Positions 1 to 11,512 of a stretch of 64,000 bases of DNA are shown here, in pieces. Numbering within the stretch: position 1 is the first letter of the stretch; each line of letters opens with the position of its first letter. This DNA is from Asterella californica. Taxonomy: Eukaryota > Streptophyta > Marchantiopsida > Marchantiales > Aytoniaceae. Below the pieces are notes generated by a model that ran no database searches, was not told where the DNA came from, and saw nothing but the letters and a program-made list of their open reading frames with translations. Position numbers and translations under genes: made by a program. Location of the stretch: the NCBI GenBank assembly GCA_036924285.1, contig JAYKYS010000015.1, positions 3,286,001 through 3,350,000 of the forward strand, given 5' to 3'.

Positions 1-2520
1 AGAAGAAGGAGAAACTTTTTAAAGAGCACAGCGTACCTGCCCCAGTCCGTGCCTGGCTCGGCCTTTTAGAGACGGAAAAGTCAAATAAGCGAAGAAGATC
101 TGGAAAACCCGGATATTATTTACATACGGGACATGACTGAAAGTCACTTACGTGAATTCCAGCACTGTGAACACTTTCTATGACTGAAAGTTGTTCCGAG
201 TAAAAAGTACAAATATGTTTCAATATGCGGCCCTCCCTTTTTCGAAAAGGTTGTGGCTTCCGGGAGTCCGGGACTACGCGCGCCCATGCCGGGCGGACCC
301 TATATCTGCCCGGCCAAGTTTGCTTGATCTAGAAGATAGAAGGGAACAGGGCGAGAAAAAGATGATGGCGGCGCCGTTTTCCCGGGTACTGGTCGGTCTC
401 CGGGGTGCCGGTAGCCTCTGCGCGAGCAGAGCAATGTTCTCTGCAGTACCGAAGATGGAGTATGATGGACATGGGCGCTCCATGCCTCACATCACGTTGT
501 TTTGTGTTGAGCATGAACTACGTTGGTTCCATGATCCTCGTCGTATCTTTCTTCAGTGTAGGCGTTAGATGGCATCTCAAGAACTGTGGTTACAGTACAC
601 GGTACTGCTGTGTAGTTCGTTATGAATAAAGGCTGCAGTTTCCACCATGACTAGCTACCGTTCAGCTTTTAAGAACTCTTGGCTTTGTTTGGTCTTCTTT
701 ATGGACTACGGAGTAGTACGGACCGCTTCCCATTGCATGAGGTTCTTTCAAGCAAGCATATCATATATGGAAGACATGGAAAAAGTTTATTTACGTTTGA
801 ACTTTTTCTCATGGAAGAGTTTTATCACACTCAATTATTTTAAACTCAGTATAAATAAGATTGTCATTCGTGTTTCGCTCTGATTTATATTCGAATTGAG
901 ACGCAATTATATATTATGTTTATGGTTTTATGAGGATGAAACAGTTATCATGGAAATCATACTCAGCGTTGGGTTGAGACTTCATATTTAATCTCTAAAC
1001 CAGTTAACCTCAAGACTCGATGTTTAGTCTCTAGATAAGTTTAGCTCTTTCACATGCAAAAATAATAATTATGGTAGATTTTTCAGGTCTTTTTTGAGAA
1101 AAACAATACTACACTTGAGAACAAATAGAACGAATGGATATATCTTTTCATTCTTGTACTCTTCGTCTTCACAACCTTGCTGAGGAGGAGAGTTGAAATC
1201 CTAAAGACTTATTCCTTGCATTTCATCTCCTCCATCTTTTGATGGAGCAGGAAAATATGCAAGGGTTTAATTTATTATCTATTTATTAGAGAAAGTCAAT
1301 AACAAATAAAAATGCAAGAAAAAAGTGATGTGTTTAAGATCAGACTTCCGGATATGTACTTTCGAGAGCGTGTTTGTCAATGCTCTTCTTATGATTTATG
1401 TCTAGATCTTTCGCAACTCCAATTCCAGTTATCACTTAAAACTTCGAAGATGAAATGCTCACTTTGGGAGATGTCATCCATAGAGTTCATGAATCACATC
1501 AGTCCAAATATCTAAAAATATTCAGAATTGGCTGATGTTATCTTCGGTCTTTATCTGCAACTTAGAGGATGATCTCGAGGTATAATCTGGAGAAAGATCG
1601 ACCTGATCATACGGATGGATTATCCGGACTGGAGTTGTATATCTAGAATTATAACTGGAAAACACATTATATTGTAGTCATACAGATAGAGCTCGGATAA
1701 TCGACCCGTTGCAAACCTATTGGCAGAAATTTCTCTAGTTACAACTTGCGCTTGTTGTGTCCCAGCATGATTGTCCCAACATTACTCGTGTTGAATACCA
1801 GTACGCCAGAATCACTTGCTACTAAACTAGTTATGTACCTCAGTGAACTTCAATCATCGTACATCCAAACATTCAAATTCAATACACAAGTTTTCCCTGA
1901 AATTATAAATCTTTTTTATATAGAATTCTCCTATAGTTGATTGATCCATCGAAGAATGCTATCCTCAAAGATCATACCTCTTATATACTAAATGAGTAGC
2001 AACACGCTGACTGACAGTTAGTACATATTCAAGAACTGCTTAATTATCTAACTGTCAGAGCCACTGAGATAATCATAAATGAATGAGAGACAATTGGTCA
2101 ACTTGATCGGATGAAGAATCAGAATGAGAAATTGTGGAAGTATACTCGTTACGGCCAAAAGAATTAGTACACAGAACGGATGAAGAAGCAGAACTGCAAA
2201 AACACGAAGAACTTGCAAATAGAATGCCGACCTCCATTCTTGATATAGACTACATTCCATATCACTGAAGTCCAACTACGACGTGGTCTATGTATATCCA
2301 ACTAGAATCCAACAGAATCAACGTAACACTATTCTCAGTCACATATCATTTTTGCATTGATATTATATCGTTATCCAAACCGAATGAAAAAGATCTTAGC
2401 ATCATACTACAACTTTGTTGGCGAACTCTTGTGGTGCCCACAAATTACAGGATTCATGAATTTTTGAAATTTTTAAGACTAATAACTTGTTTGTATAACT
2501 GAAGAAGCGTTGTTACTTAA
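1..2520. other. Left flanking region, mostly AT-rich, no recognised gene
   Basis: The first 700 bases have mixed composition and hold one small candidate gene, described separately. From about 700 to 2500 the sequence is AT-rich. Only short open frames of fewer than 80 codons occur there, none with a recognisable motif. I see no LTR ends, polyprotein motifs or RNA genes. It may be intergenic or intronic host DNA, or a very old repeat. Confidence 0.5.
362..630 (+). pseudogene. Possible decayed small mitochondrial-type protein gene with AATAAA
   Basis: I do not recognise this gene. An open frame from the ATG at 362 runs 68 codons to 568. Its first 30 residues are rich in Arg, Ala, Ser and Gly and have no acidic residue, as in mitochondrial targeting peptides. 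From about 490 a different frame encodes a hydrophobic stretch (SMILVVSFFSVGV) followed by basic residues, like a single membrane segment, ending at 629. AATAAA lies at 625-630. A frameshift near 490 joining the two parts would give a small targeted membrane protein, so this could be a broken gene or retrocopy. It could equally be chance. No intron with GT-AG ends of plausible length is visible between the parts. Confidence 0.2.
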
Positions 2521-3479
2521 GATTACGGCTTCCTTAGAAGGAAGATGATCTTATGAGCTGTTTGTAATAATAAGTTGACTTCTTCGGAAGACGACAGTCT
2601 TCCAGGAAGCGTCTTCTCGGAAGACTGTCTTCGGAAGACGGAAGACACGCATCTTCTAGAAAGACGGCAGAAGACGAAAGACGACGGAAGACACGCATCT
2701 TCCGGAAGACGGCAAACCGCGAAGGCCTAACCACGGATTTTTCAGGTAAAGGAGTAGGTGTACCTACTAGGTAACACCAAGAAGGTAGGTAGGTCGGGTA
2801 AGTCATCTAGGGTCGAAACTCCTAAACTGCGGGGAAGACAGCGCAGGAAGCGCATTAGCACAGAAACCTACCTGCTTCCCGCATCGAGAGATTGGAAACT
2901 GAGAAGATCGATTCAGGCAGCGAGTTGATTTGGGTGAGGAAAGCAGCGAGTGAAATCGAGTGAGGACAAGATCGATTCGAAGTTAGAAGGAAGGCAAAGT
3001 CGAACTACTGAGCGCAGAAAGCGTAGTGAACTGAAGGCGTTTTCTGTGAGCTCCCAGAAGTTGACATTGGAAGGTGACTGAGTGGAATCGAAGGTGGAAT
3101 TGAGGCGTAGCCAGAAGTTGACAGCAGAAGCAGCCTTGTGGGGTCGCATTGGAGCTGGAACTAGAGCCAGAAGCGCGCGGAAGATCAAAGACAGCTCGAG
3201 AAGTCGACAGAAGACAGTAGAGATTCTTCCCATGTTCTCTTCCCTTCCCACTGCTTCTTGTCTTTGTTTGGTATCCCCCGCGCTTCCCCGGTTGTTTGCA
3301 AGCAGCCTGGTCGATCAACCCCCATCCTTATTTTCCTATTGTGACATTGTGACATTGTGCGCGGAAGCGCTGCCTAATTTCTGTCAGACATCTTCTTGTT
3401 CTTCCCGAGTTCAATTCGAGCTTCTCTACCCCTAGCCCTCAAATTGGAGATCCCAGCTATCAATTTCCCTATCCTACCA
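2521..3479. other. GAAGAC/GTCTTC-rich segment left of the family A array
   Basis: This stretch has no convincing gene. Its first part (about 2577-2716) is dense in GAAGAC and its complement GTCTTC, often as the near-palindrome CTTCGGAAGAC, which is the signature of the family A elements to the right. No direct match to a family A LTR is visible here, so I cannot say whether it is the edge of the array, a diverged internal region or a separate repeat. Confidence 0.4.
2577..2716. repeat. Clustered CTTCGGAAGAC-type short repeats
   Basis: Imperfect copies of GGAAGACG and ACGCATCTTC alternate on both strands for about 140 bases. A longer unit, GGAAGACACGCATCTTC, occurs twice. The arrangement would allow many short hairpins. 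It is probably simple-sequence expansion of the hexamer that is common throughout family A. Confidence 0.55.
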
Positions 3480-6082
3480 TCTCTCTACTCTCGGAACCTT
3501 GAACAGAAGATGCTTCGAAAGATTGAAACATCTTCGGAAGACTGTCTTCGGAAGTCGACTGTACACAATTCGTATCAAGAGTGGATTTGCTTTGGTTTGG
3601 TGTTAAGAGAGGCTTGGTACGAATCCCGAGTGGCTTGGTGAGTTGTTTTGTTATTTCGAGAAGTTGGAAATCTGGAACTAGGCCTGTGCCTCCTGGTCTT
3701 CCAAGCTTCTCAAATCCACATCTTCCTAGAGAGACTAGAAGACTGGAAGGGCTGCGCGAGAAGACGTGAGGGTCCATTTTGGGTCTCTTCTGTCTGACCC
3801 ATAGCAGCCCATTCCTTCTTCTTCCCAAACTTAGGAGAGAGTCGTGAGAAGTCTTGTTGACAGAATTTGGAGAGAATGGTCGAGGGTTAGGTCTTCTCAT
3901 CATGCAGCAAGCTTCTTCTGAGTGTATATGAGAGTAGAGAAGTCAGAAGAACAGAGTGCAAATGTCTTGAGTCTGTTGTGAAGATAGATTGCGCGTAGGC
4001 AGAAGAAGACAGGTGAGATCAGTGAAGGGAAGCCTGACTGGGGAGGTCTTCCAAAGAAGATAGGAATCGGAAGCTGTCTTGGGAGTCTTCCCAGAGACCA
4101 CTGTCATCGCAGGAGCCCGCAACCATCTTCTGAACCTGTTATGCACTCTACGTTTCGCGAATCTTGTATCTTCTGATAGGAAGTAGGATGTAATGCAAGG
4201 TGAGTTGTCTTCTTGGTAATCCATGTGAGGCCTTGCTTAGTTAGGATTGTTTAGATATAGCTCGGAAGACGAGAGCTATCTAGGAAGTACTGTTAGAATC
4301 CCGAAAGACGGAGTAGCTGTCTTCTGGAAGACTAGTTTCGTCTTCTGAGAAGTAGAAGCTAGACTGTGGGCACTTGGGAAGACTGACTAGGAGTTGCAGG
4401 CGCGTTTACAGCAGCGCGATCAAGAGGTTCTCCGAGTGCAGGGGAAAATCACCGCCCTCGCAGAGGAGAAGACAGCATGGAAGACGCAGCGAGAAGCCGT
4501 AGAAGCGCGAGTTGCAGCCGAGAAGATGCAGCGAGAAGCAGCAGAAGCTCGTGCGCAGGAGATGCTAGCACAATCGATGGAAGCGCTTCGGAAGAAGTTC
4601 AACTTCACCGCGGGTAGGAAGTTGCTTACCTTGGCTAGAGAGTGGGACGATGAGTCCAAGACAAATGTTGGTAGAATGCAAGGAGAGCATGTTCAAGTAT
4701 TTGGATCGGTAGATAGAGGGAGTGAAGACACTCTATGGTCTTCCCTTGACTCCACCACCAGTAACTGCATCTTCCCAAGCTCCAGCACCATCGATTGGAT
4801 CCGGATTGGAGAAGGAGGAGTTCAACCTCGCTGTCCACTTGGTAGTAACGGCGTTGGAAGCCGAGAAGACACTGGAAGACGCCTCGGAAGACAAGATGTC
4901 TTCTGGAAGACAGGAAGAAGAACCATCTTTCCAGGTATTTCGCGTGGAGGAAGCGACTTCCCCGGACCCCTATGAGGTCGCCATGGTCCCTAGTGCCGCA
5001 CCAATGCCTCAGAAGAGCGAGGAAGCACCACTCGACCCAGCTTCCCAGAAGACGCTTCCGTCTTCCGAAGCCGAAGCAGAAGCCGAGGAAGAAGCAGCAG
5101 CAGCGACAGCAAGGCCAGCAAAGAACGATGAGGAGGAAGCCACCTCAGTGTTACCCGAGGTAATCGCAGGGCTTTCTAGCTTATCAGAAGCCGCGTTAGG
5201 AGCTCCGATAGAGGTAGATCAGGTAGAGGTTGCAAAACCGAGCAATCAGAGTAGATAGTAACCGACGTTGACATCTCCAGATTTAGTAGGAACCGCACAT
5301 GCTATCTTAAGAGTGGCAGTTTTCAGTGTAAAATTAGTTAGGCAGCCATGTGGCAGAGTAGGAAGCGCAAGAACAGGAAGGGGAAACCGTTTGCATGTGG
5401 AGGGGTAGCTTTTCTCTCCCTGGTGGTGGTTCCTTCTGTTTCCTTGTGGTAGAAGGTATAAGTAGGATCGAAGAGTAGGAATTCGTGCTGCTGCACACCC
5501 ATACACATTTTTCAGTGCAGACAGAGACACATGAGTGAGTTAGTTCCACACACACTACACCCGATGTTAGAGACATACGAATAGTCTAGGATTATACCGG
5601 AGGGGTCTGCATGCTCGTTACCAGCAGTGGTTTGAAGATGTAGATAGAGATAGTGGACAGTTTAGGAACAGGGAACGGCATCCTCGTGCAGTCCTGTTGG
5701 CTAGACTGCTGTGTCAAGGAGTAGGCGCAGAAAGTAGAGGGAGTGAGCTTCCCAATGCCAATGTGACAACTTCTCGAGGAATGGATTGCTGATTTGAGTG
5801 CAGAGGCTTTGTCCATGTCTTCTGGGTGGTGGGTTCCTTCAATTCGCTCCCGATTGTGCATGGGAAGTGTCCTTCTTGAGTGGCGATGACTGTCAGCAGT
5901 TGTGGGATCGCAGCTTGACTCGTCCAGTAGAGCACTTAAGATCTACGTACGGACGGTCTGATGGGTAAGGGATCCCAGAAGACAGAGTAGTCGGAAGAGC
6001 AGCGAAGAGCAGCGAAGAGAAGAAGAAAGAAGCCTTCTTCCCACAGCAGAAGACGACATCCTCAAGTGAAAGACGGTGCAAC
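3480..6082 (+). mobile_element. Family A 3' internal fragment (first copy)
   Basis: This segment aligns by eye with 16440-20471. Shared landmarks are the ATCAAGAGTGGATT block (about 3570 and 16550), the TTTAGATATAGCTCGG block (4251 and 17229), the coiled-coil coding region, and the tail leading to the CTGTA start of an LTR. Relative to the second copy it lacks about 1.5 kb, jumping near 4385 from the spacer straight into the coiled coil. The part from 3480 to 4385 has no credible coding frame and acts as spacer between pol and the 3' ORF. The part from 5260 to 6082 is non-coding and precedes the LTR. Confidence 0.7.
4387..5258 (+). pseudogene. Family A 3' ORF, coiled-coil part (frameshifted)
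   Basis: The reading frame from 4394 encodes a heptad-rich, Glu/Ala/Arg/Gln-rich coiled coil (LQQRDQEVLR, EAVEARVAAEK, EAAEARAQEM) followed by FNFTAGRKLLTLAREWDD. Near 4700 the frame shifts, and the downstream frame (from 4722) continues with a segment containing LEKEEFNLAVHLVV and an acidic, Glu/Ala-rich tail to the stop at 5258. The same protein is encoded at 17396-19606 and partly at 52250-52529, each time just before a family A LTR. The N-terminal domain seen in the second copy is missing through deletion. Position after pol matches the additional ORF of Tat/Athila elements. Its function is unknown to me. Confidence 0.6.
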
Positions 6083-6093
6083 TGTACACACGT
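6083..6093 (+). repeat. Family A LTR1, first 11 bp, cut by B1
   Basis: TGTACACACGT matches the start of the other A LTRs (TGTAAGCGAA at 20472). It continues at 15855 after element B1. The last four bases, ACGT, are the target duplication of B1. Confidence 0.6.
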
Positions 6094-7958
6094 TATCGTG
6101 TCGGATATTTTGTGCGTGAAGGATGTCCAGGAAAACGCGAGGTTCCTGGCTGTGGAGATGCTGTGTGCCAAACAGAGACAAGACAGAGAAGAACAACCAC
6201 GAAAAGGAATGCTGCGATATATACCACTCTGAAAGTATGTACACTGTCGATTCTTTCTCCAAACAGCACAAAACTGAGGAAAAGACCAGAGCGGTCTGTA
6301 ACCTACTTCAGAAGCCCTAAAACAAACACCTGAAACGCAACCCTACTCTGAAATCGCCAAAGCGTAGCTCAAAGCAAGAGAAACTTCTCTTTGCTAACAA
6401 CCAGAGCCACAACAGTATCATGCGATCCAAACCCAAGTCCAAACCACATCCACACACTAGCTCTTGGCTAAAGCTAGCTACCACAAGCCATACACAACCA
6501 ACTAAGTCCTTAACGAACTCAAAAGGACGAAACCTGTAGCGAAGGAACCGAAAAAGACCTATCTGAGAACTTTCTCTTTTCGCCAAACGATCTTCAAATG
6601 TTGATAGGGTCTCCTTCCCTGACTCCGTTGACCCAAGAAACCTTCAGATCCGACTCCCGATAGTCGAGATATCGTCAACTTTCGGTCGCAGGTGACCGAA
6701 CCTTCAAAAACTCCTCCCTGCGGCTTAAAACCGCTCACACCGCACAAACGGATCTTCTAAACTGATATCCGTCTTCGCTGGTAGGTAGATCTGGCTACCC
6801 TGAACCCAACAAGACTCCAAACAAGCCGTTTGGAGTTCCCCTTGCAAAACTACTCGAGAAATTTGGTCGCAGGCTACAAAAAACTGACGTAAATCGGCTC
6901 CCTGCGGCTCAAATTTGCTCACCACACCCAAACCAACAATCCAATTCACTTACAGTCTTCCCCTATGCGTACATGAGGACTCCCTGATCGCGTAGGCACC
7001 AAGAACAAAGAGCTTGGCTCACCGATCGCGAAGAACAATCCAATCTCAGGTCGCAGGCGATGAAAACCTGACGCAAGCGCTTCCCTGCGAGTCAATTTCT
7101 CTCACAACTCTCAAACCGCCCGATAAAACTTTGTATCGTCTTCAATTTCCTGGAAAAACTTGTTGTTCTGATCTCGATGGATCCAAGGACAGCAAGTTTG
7201 GACTCCGGAACGGCCGGAACGGTCCAACTCTCCTTCACATGTAACTGAAAACCCCAATTCTGCTCCCTGTGTCTCAATTTCCCCCAGAACACAACCCCCG
7301 ATCCGTCTCTTCAAGAACCGTCTTAACCTGTGCGTAGCTTGCACAGATCTGAACCCGATGACACCTTGTGCGCGTGTATTGGACTTCCCAATTCTCTAAA
7401 ACATCCACCGACAGATCGTAGGAACAAGCAAGCCCTTTAAGCAGCCCCCTTGCAACAGTCTGTACGTACGAAGTTCAACCCTCAATAATAAGAAGCAGGC
7501 CCCTTGCGTCTTTGATATAACGCCTGAAGCCTTAAAAACCCAGTCAGCAAGTAACTAGGGGCCTAGCTTGATTTTACCTTTTTTCGAATCGCATAACTTC
7601 TTCTCTGGATGTCCAAACGAAATAAACAAGATGCCCATGGAAAGCTGACAACGAGCTCTATCCACTGGTGCGATAAAAACGAAGATCCGAAGTGGTGCCA
7701 AAAACCCGTAAGCTGGAGTCTAGCTTATTTTCTCCATCTTTCGAGTCCTGTAACTTCTCCACTAGGCGCCCAAACGAAGTAGACAAGATGCCTATGGAAA
7801 GCTGACAAGGAGCTCTACCCATCTATGCGATGAAAATGGAGATCTGAGATTGTGCCAAAACCTGTAAGCTGGGGCCTAGCTTGTCTTCTCATGAGTGTCT
7901 TTGGAGCGACAAGCATCGAAGTTTGTATTTCAGGTAGGAGCCGGTCCACGACACGACA
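6094..7958 (-). repeat. B1 3' LTR
   Basis: The repeat is 1865 bp and nearly identical to 13989-15854, with scattered single-base differences such as 6151 (GGCTG against GACTG). A TATATA stretch near 6214 (GCGATATATACC on the plus strand) lies close to the minus-strand 3' end. The only open frames inside are short and overlap on both strands, so I treat the LTR as non-coding. A 157-bp tandem duplication lies near its minus-strand start. Confidence 0.9.
7563..7875. repeat. Tandem duplication of about 157 bp inside the B LTR
   Basis: Two diverged units, 7563-7719 and 7720-7875, each begin CTAGCTT and contain a CCAAACGAA motif, a GGAAAGCTGACAA motif and a GTGCCAAAA motif near the end. A third partial CTAGCTTG start follows at 7876. 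The other B LTRs carry the same duplication, so it predates these insertions. Confidence 0.8.
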
Positions 7959-7977
7959 TCCACCCCCTCTGAACTTG
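7959..7977 (-). promoter_or_regulatory. B1 polypurine tract
   Basis: On the minus strand, a purine-rich run CAGAGGGGGTGGA sits directly before the TGTCGTG start of the 3' LTR. C (46648-46663) and D (59145-59161) have a nearly identical GGAGGGGGTGAA in the same place. It primes plus-strand DNA synthesis. Confidence 0.8.
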
Positions 7978-8033
7978 TGCATCCTCCGGTATGCACCAGA
8001 GATACCAACCAAGGAGTGGACCGGCTTATCGTC

Positions 8034-8428
8034 CTACTTCCTATCGTAACCAACCTCACCTTCAAGATCTTCTGCATAATCCTCATCTTCAAACTGAAAC
8101 TCCGTCAAGATATCTGCTAGATCGACCTCCTCATCTCTCTTTTTGAAAATCTTGACACGTTTACCTGCCACTGGTACCTTCAAGCTCGTTCCATCCAACT
8201 CTTGCAGGGCGTAAGTTGCGTTGTCATGAACCTTCTTCACCACATACGGACCAAACCATCTTTTGGAAAACTTCCGGAGTGCACTATGCTGGTTGTCTAG
8301 ACTGTTGTCATAGACTAACACCCAATCACCTTCTTTGATTTCCCTAGGTCTCAAACGATGTCGCTGATCAAATCTGACCTTGTTCTTCAACCGTGCTTCT
8401 CGCAGCCTATCCAAGCAATTTGGATATC
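8034..8428 (-). pseudogene. B1 integrase C-terminal domain with GPY/F-like module
   Basis: A frame of 126 codons (8414-8034) encodes KNKVRFDQRHRLRPREIKEGDWVL, then KRWFGPYVV, then a short basic segment and an acidic tail. The FGPY is typical of the GPY/F module at the end of Ty3/gypsy integrases. The frame differs from that of the integrase core just upstream, so a frameshift lies near 8430. The matching segments of C and D carry the same sequence pattern. There is no chromodomain after the module, only an acidic tail. Confidence 0.8.
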
Positions 8429-10213
8429 CTATGGTCTTCTCTCTAACTGCCTAATTCGAATAGCAAGAAGCTCTTCTCTAGTCAAATTGTCCTCCCAAGG
8501 TAACACACTCCATGTCATAACGTGTTCTTCAATCGGCATGATAGGCTTCTGACCTGTGATGAGTTCCACCGGCATGTAACCTGTCACCGAGCTGTGCGTC
8601 GTTCTATCTGTCCATAACGCAAATGGTAAGAGTCGAGGCCACTCGCGCACCCTTCCGTTGCAAGCCTTCACCAAAGCCTTCACAATGGGTGGATGACCAC
8701 GTTCACTCTTGGCATTCCCTTCGAGGTTGTAAGCAGTTGTCAGTGACAACCTCATCCCACACCTTGCAAAGAATTCACGAGCCTCGTGTGCATCTAACTC
8801 TCCCCGATCTGCAGTGATCTTTCCCACACATCCATATCGACAAACAACCTCTTCCAAGAGAAATTTACATACCCCTTCAGTTGTCTTCGTCCGAAGCGCT
8901 CTACCCTCGACTTGATTTGATAGATCTTCTCTAGCAAGTACCAAGTATCTCATCTGCCACAACCCAACCGGCATAATCACCAAGTCTACCACCCACTTGA
9001 AATGTATTGCCAGCGGATAAGTTGGATGTAATCCGTCACGATGTCGGATGTTCGAATACATCTGACATGTCAAACAAGACTCTACAAAAGATACAACATC
9101 CCTGTACATGTTTTTCCACCAATACCGCTCTTTCATCTTGGTAAAAGTGACCCAAATCCCTCGATGTCCAGCCCAAAGACTCTCATGGAATGCCTTGAGC
9201 AACTTCTGCTGATCTTCCTTGTTGCAAATCACCCGTAGCGGTACCCCACCTTTCTGCTTCGGTCGTTTCCAAAGAAACCCATCCTGCAACATGAAGTTGT
9301 AGGCCTTCCTTCGAACTCTCCGAAACCTCTCATCCGTCCAACCTGTCTGCTTAACCATCGTACTAAGGTACCTCCCGATATCAAGTAAATCACCATCATA
9401 CAACCCTTCAACAAACAACTCATCTTTTCTTCCTGTCTGTGCAATTGAATAGAACTCTGTACCCACGTCATCAATGTCTTCTACCATCTCATCCTCCCCA
9501 TCATACCGAGCTCGAGATAACATATCCGCCATCGGATTATCTTTCCCTGCGATATGTCTAAACTCCGGGTTCAACGACTTGATATATGCGATCCATCGTA
9601 ACATTGCAATATCAGGAGTTGAACAATTCATGATCATCCCTAACAACGGCAAGCAATCAGTTTCAACCACCACTACTGCTCCAATCAAATACTCTTTCTC
9701 AGTTTTCATAGCTGAAACAATACCCCACAGTTCTCTCTTCACTTGCGAGTAAGCACGTTGTCGAGCACTTAACACCTTCGCTCCGAACCTAACCGCAAAC
9801 CTTTCTCCATCCTCATCATCCTGTCCGACTGCCCATCCAATTGCAACTGGACTTGTATCCACAGTAAGAACCACCGGCCTAGCACCTTTGTAATCAATCC
9901 TTCCCAGAACTGGAGGAGATGATAGTAAAGACTTCAGCTTCCTTACCGCATCAGTATGCTCTTCCTCCCATCTGAACTTATGACCCTTACGCAACAATCC
10001 ATACAACGGATCCGCCACATGCGCATAATGAGGAATCTAAATGTGGTAGAATACACAAGCACCCAAAAATCTTCTTACTTCTGTCAGCGAGTTGCAAACC
10101 TCCTTCATCCTTCCAATCGCATCCACCTTGTTCGGATCTGGCTTCCGACCAAACGATCCACACAAATGATCAACGATCAAAACCTCTCTAACCCCAAAAG
10201 TAGACTTCGCACC
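8429..10213 (-). pseudogene. B1 RNase H and integrase core
   Basis: After the stop at 10214-10216 the frame continues with connection-domain sequence. It is then broken by an indel near 10030, and resumes as an open frame of 529 codons (10018-8429). RNase H is shown by VVLTVDTSPVAIGWAVG (first Asp) and the integrase zinc-binding region by HESLWAGHRGIW followed by CLTCQ. The catalytic core has a first Asp in WVVDLV, a second in TADRGEL and a Glu in KSERGHPPI. These give the DDE triad. It would process and integrate the cDNA. Stops and frameshifts make it inactive. Confidence 0.85.
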
Positions 10214-11505
10214 TCACAATGTAAGATGAACTTCCTCAAGTCGAGATAGGATCTTCTCACAGTCTGCGATGTGATCAGTGACGTATCGCCGACACCCCCT
10301 CTGATCTAATGCTTCATCCTTCTCATCTTCCACACATCCTTTAATGGAGATGTCATCCAAGAACGGCATCGTCTTTTCAGGAATGAAGTCTCTTAGAACT
10401 CGATTCATCCCGTTCATCATGTGTGCTACCGAGTTGGTAGCTCCCTGTGGTAAAGTACACATCCTAACCAACCCCAAAGGTGTCCTCATTGTCGTGAAGC
10501 TTCTGCTCTCCTCCGCTAGTTGAAACTGATCATACCCTGAGTAAAGATCTCCCATCGAGTAAATCGCTCTTCCTGCAAACGCTTCTGCAAACTCATCCAC
10601 AATCGGTCCCACCCCAGCATTTCTGATTGTTACTGCGTTCATCGGCTGCATGTCTTGGATGAACCGCAACGACCCATTCTTCTTTGGTACTGTAAACCAT
10701 CTGCTTGAATATGGTGCAAACGACGGCTCCAAGATCTTCATCCGCATCTTCTCCTTCAGCAACTCCACTAGTTTGGGCAAGTGAGCCCGCGGTACTGGAA
10801 TTGGTCTCAGGTTCCATGACACATGCGGTACCGTGAAGATAACCATCGGGGTAACAACGTACGGATCTACACACCCAATCTCATGTGGCTCAAAAGCAAA
10901 TGCTTTCCCATGTCTTGAAAGCATCTCCTTGAAGCACATCCTCTCTTCCGGTAGAAGAGACTCATCAGATCCAATCTTCAACTCTTCAAGGGTCTTCTCC
11001 GTGAACTTGTGTCCTATCATTACAGGATCTCTCAAACTCTTCTCCTTTGAAGCTCGATCCATCTGTTGGTTGGTGTCTTCCGGCAAAGGACCAGCAACTG
11101 GCTTTACCTTCCTATCCACTGTCTTGTACCTTGTCTCAACTCGAACCTCCGGTGCACGGAATGATTCGATCACCGAATAGACCTCCCTTGAATGAATCTG
11201 CACGACCTTATCCATATCCTCCCATCCAATAGACATAATCTCTCGCAAAGGATCCTCCAACCCATCCTCTTCATAAACACCAGAAATCCATTCATCCCCT
11301 TCTAGCTCACCCAACTCTTTCAACATCAACTCAACACCACGCAAATGTTTTTGTTCTTTTCTTCTCAACTCTTCTATCCTCCTGTAAATAGCAATCCCAC
11401 AATCTGAAAACCCAACAAACCATGTACAAAAGGCACTATCTCCATCAAGCGAGAGTACCTTCTCTTGCGCACCACCACAATCCCGCTCTATAGTGGTACT
11501 CAACG
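10214..11505 (-). pseudogene. B1 Pol N-terminal domain and reverse transcriptase
   Basis: The frame starts within the -1 frameshift region and runs to a TGA at 10214. About the first 165 residues are a domain with no match I recognise, containing EWISGVYEED and IHSREVYSVIE. C and D have counterparts. The reverse transcriptase follows: LKEKMRMKILEPSFAPYSSR, then MGDLYSGYDQFQLA (first catalytic Asp), then PFLDDISIKG. The usual YxDD box therefore reads FLDD. The TGA falls in the HLTL-GAKS segment, where D reads through with a Ser codon. There is no ATG at the 5' edge, consistent with expression by frameshifting from Gag-Pro. Confidence 0.85.
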
Positions 11506-11512
11506 AAAATCC
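11470..11512 (-). promoter_or_regulatory. B1 -1 frameshift element at the Pro/Pol junction
   Basis: On the minus strand the 0-frame codons GAT TTT (heptamer GGATTTT, 11512-11506) are followed by a 7-nt spacer. Then comes a stem TACCACTAT / GTGGTGGTG, in which all nine positions can pair with three G-U pairs, around the loop AGAGCGGGATT. The Gag-Pro frame stops at 11500-11502 and the -1 frame is open into Pol. The layout is base-for-base equivalent to C and D, where the heptamer is the canonical GGGTTTT. The single G-to-A change here would be expected to weaken slipping. Confidence 0.75.

Noticed and set aside
3082..3903. ORFs of 110-144 codons on both strands around 3000-3900
   Set aside because: They overlap each other, have low-complexity composition caused by GAAGAC repeats, and match non-coding spacer of the second family A copy where frames are not kept.
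6317..7344. Several overlapping open frames of 60-90 codons in the B LTRs
   Set aside because: They recur in both LTR copies and overlap on both strands without motifs. They are chance frames in non-coding LTR sequence.
8034..8414. Chromodomain at the end of integrase
   Set aside because: After the GPY/F module only an acidic tail follows; the aromatic residues and fold pattern of a chromodomain are absent in B, C and D.
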